Assembly: GCA_023079485.1 (NCBI GenBank)
Contig: CM041089.1
Span: 15,967,660 to 16,031,659 of the forward strand
Direction: 5' to 3'
Length of the DNA stretch: 64,000 nucleotides
Source of the DNA: Archilochus colubris
Taxonomy: Eukaryota; Chordata; Aves; Apodiformes; Trochilidae
Each line of letters starts with the position of its first letter. Position 1 is the first letter of the stretch. Positions 62,673 to 64,000 of this stretch are shown one piece after another. The notes under the pieces were generated by a model. That model ran no database searches, had not been told where the DNA came from, and saw only the letters and a list, made by a program, of their open reading frames with translations. A program made the position numbers and the translations under genes.

Positions 62673-64000
62673 TTCAGGAAAATAAAAGAGAGAGCTGGCT
62701 GGCTTTGAGCCAGGCATAATGGTACCGGCAGCTCCAGAAGGCTCTAGGAATTCATCTCTCAGTCTGCCATGCTGGAGGCAGGGACTGGATTTCCCCTGGG
62801 GAAGAACTATTCCAAACTGTGCACCAGGATGACATGCAAACTCCCGTACTTGGTGCCATCTCTCCTGCCTAAGAGGTGGCACCAACATCCATCTTCATTT
62901 CTGAACTCAGCCAAAGCAGGAAGGTCCCTGGGGTGAGGAGCTGCCAGGCTGTTGCATTCCCTCATCTCTACAGGGAGTGTTTGGGTCAGGCATGGAGACT
63001 CACTGAAAGAACTCTGATTTTCCCTTCCCAGCACCCACCCCTCTCTCCTCACATTTTATTCTCGGAATCTACTAAGCCTTGATCAGCCACTGATCAAGAG
63101 CTCCCAGTGGGCACATAATGCATTTTATCTGCAGTTACAGCTCCTATGTAACACCTGGTCCTGAGCATGGATTCTGTTCAACACCACTGCTACCCTTCAG
63201 CAAGCCTGGAAACAGCACTTTGGAGGTGCACTTGTAATGAAATCCTCCCTTGGCAAACAAATTAGGGAAACTGTCAGGATTTTCTTGGCTGTGTTTACAT
63301 TTCATAGCCCCATAGGCAAATAAATTCCATTCCCCTCACCCCCTCCTGGCTAAAAAAATGTTAACATGATTTGCTGGAGTTCAAGATAGTAAATGGAAAC
63401 CTGTTCAGAACAGACAGAGAAAAATAACCAGAAATATTTCAAAGCCCTCATTAAGTAGTTGTCACTAAATTCCCTATGGAGTGAAAGACATGATTCATCT
63501 TTACAACCTCCAAAATTTTTCACTGCTGTTGGTTTTTCCCTAGGAATATTTGAAGAAAATACACAAAAGGTGCATTTCACCTTTGAGAGACTTCAGTGTA
63601 TGGTTAAGCCAGGCACATGGATTGAAGAACACACTTCTGTTATCTGCTGAACAGGGACAGACTTACACGTGTGCCTTAATGCTTTGCTCAACAGAATAAT
63701 AAAAAAAGTTGGTTATAATTAAATCCTTGTGATGATATCTCTGCAGCTCCCTATTGTGTGACACTGGTACTGAAATGCTAATAGAAGTAGTTAAAGTTAA
63801 GCTTCTTACACCAACTATAATGAACCCCAAAGACACTTCTGCCTCTCCTGACTGTATATTGCTGTTTATATCACATAATGTACATACAAGAAATAAACCA
63901 GTTAACCAGGGCTAAGGGCCCCCCCTCCCAGAGCAGTAATCCCAGGGCACTGGGATCCAGGTGACAATCCATGGATTCCTCCAAACCCAGCTGCAGTGCT
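62673..64000 (-). other. TSPAN4: TSPAN4 upstream intron, right edge
   Basis: No exon recognised up to the end of the window. The TSPAN4 exons for TM1-TM3 and the promoter are expected further right if the intron assignment is correct. Confidence 0.45.

Overview
This window is vertebrate nuclear DNA, almost certainly from a bird. The support is spliced genes with GT-AG introns, many 5'-truncated CR1 LINEs ending in the avian (ATTCTATG)n-type tail, a solo retroviral LTR, and abundant microsatellites. I cannot resolve the order or species. There are no CRISPR arrays, operons, tRNAs or rRNAs that I can see.

Two real protein-coding genes are supported, both partial and facing each other tail to tail. 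At the left edge are the last two coding exons of CHID1 (plus strand, 613-655 and 2752-2850), followed by a short 3' UTR with an AATAAA at 2990-2995. On the minus strand the last four coding exons of TSPAN4 lie at 34329-34430, 28568-28699, 27332-27415 and 24932-25000. They encode the large extracellular loop, TM4 and the C-terminal tail, about 128 of some 238 residues. The TSPAN4 exons for TM1-TM3 were not found and probably lie beyond base 64000. Convergent CHID1/TSPAN4 also occurs on human 11p15.5, so synteny supports both calls.

Layout: 1-3015 is the CHID1 3' part. 3016-24931 is the gap between the genes, with exon-like oddities, a pentanucleotide array, a large GGAT/15-bp minisatellite and four CR1 copies; it also holds an unresolved TSPAN4 3' UTR. 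24932-34430 is the TSPAN4 3' half. 34431-64000 is most simply TSPAN4 intron, rich in CR1 copies that mostly run antisense to the gene.

The most interesting items are an 84-nt phase-0 open segment just upstream of the TSPAN4 EC2 exon, preceded on the same strand by a TATATAA (possible cassette or alternative first exon). Others are a signal-peptide-like mini-exon with a strong donor in the intergenic gap, a 6-bp-TSD solo LTR nested in an old CR1, and a CR1 copy with a visible target-site duplication. Most long open frames are repeat artefacts. Nothing here proves a new biological system.
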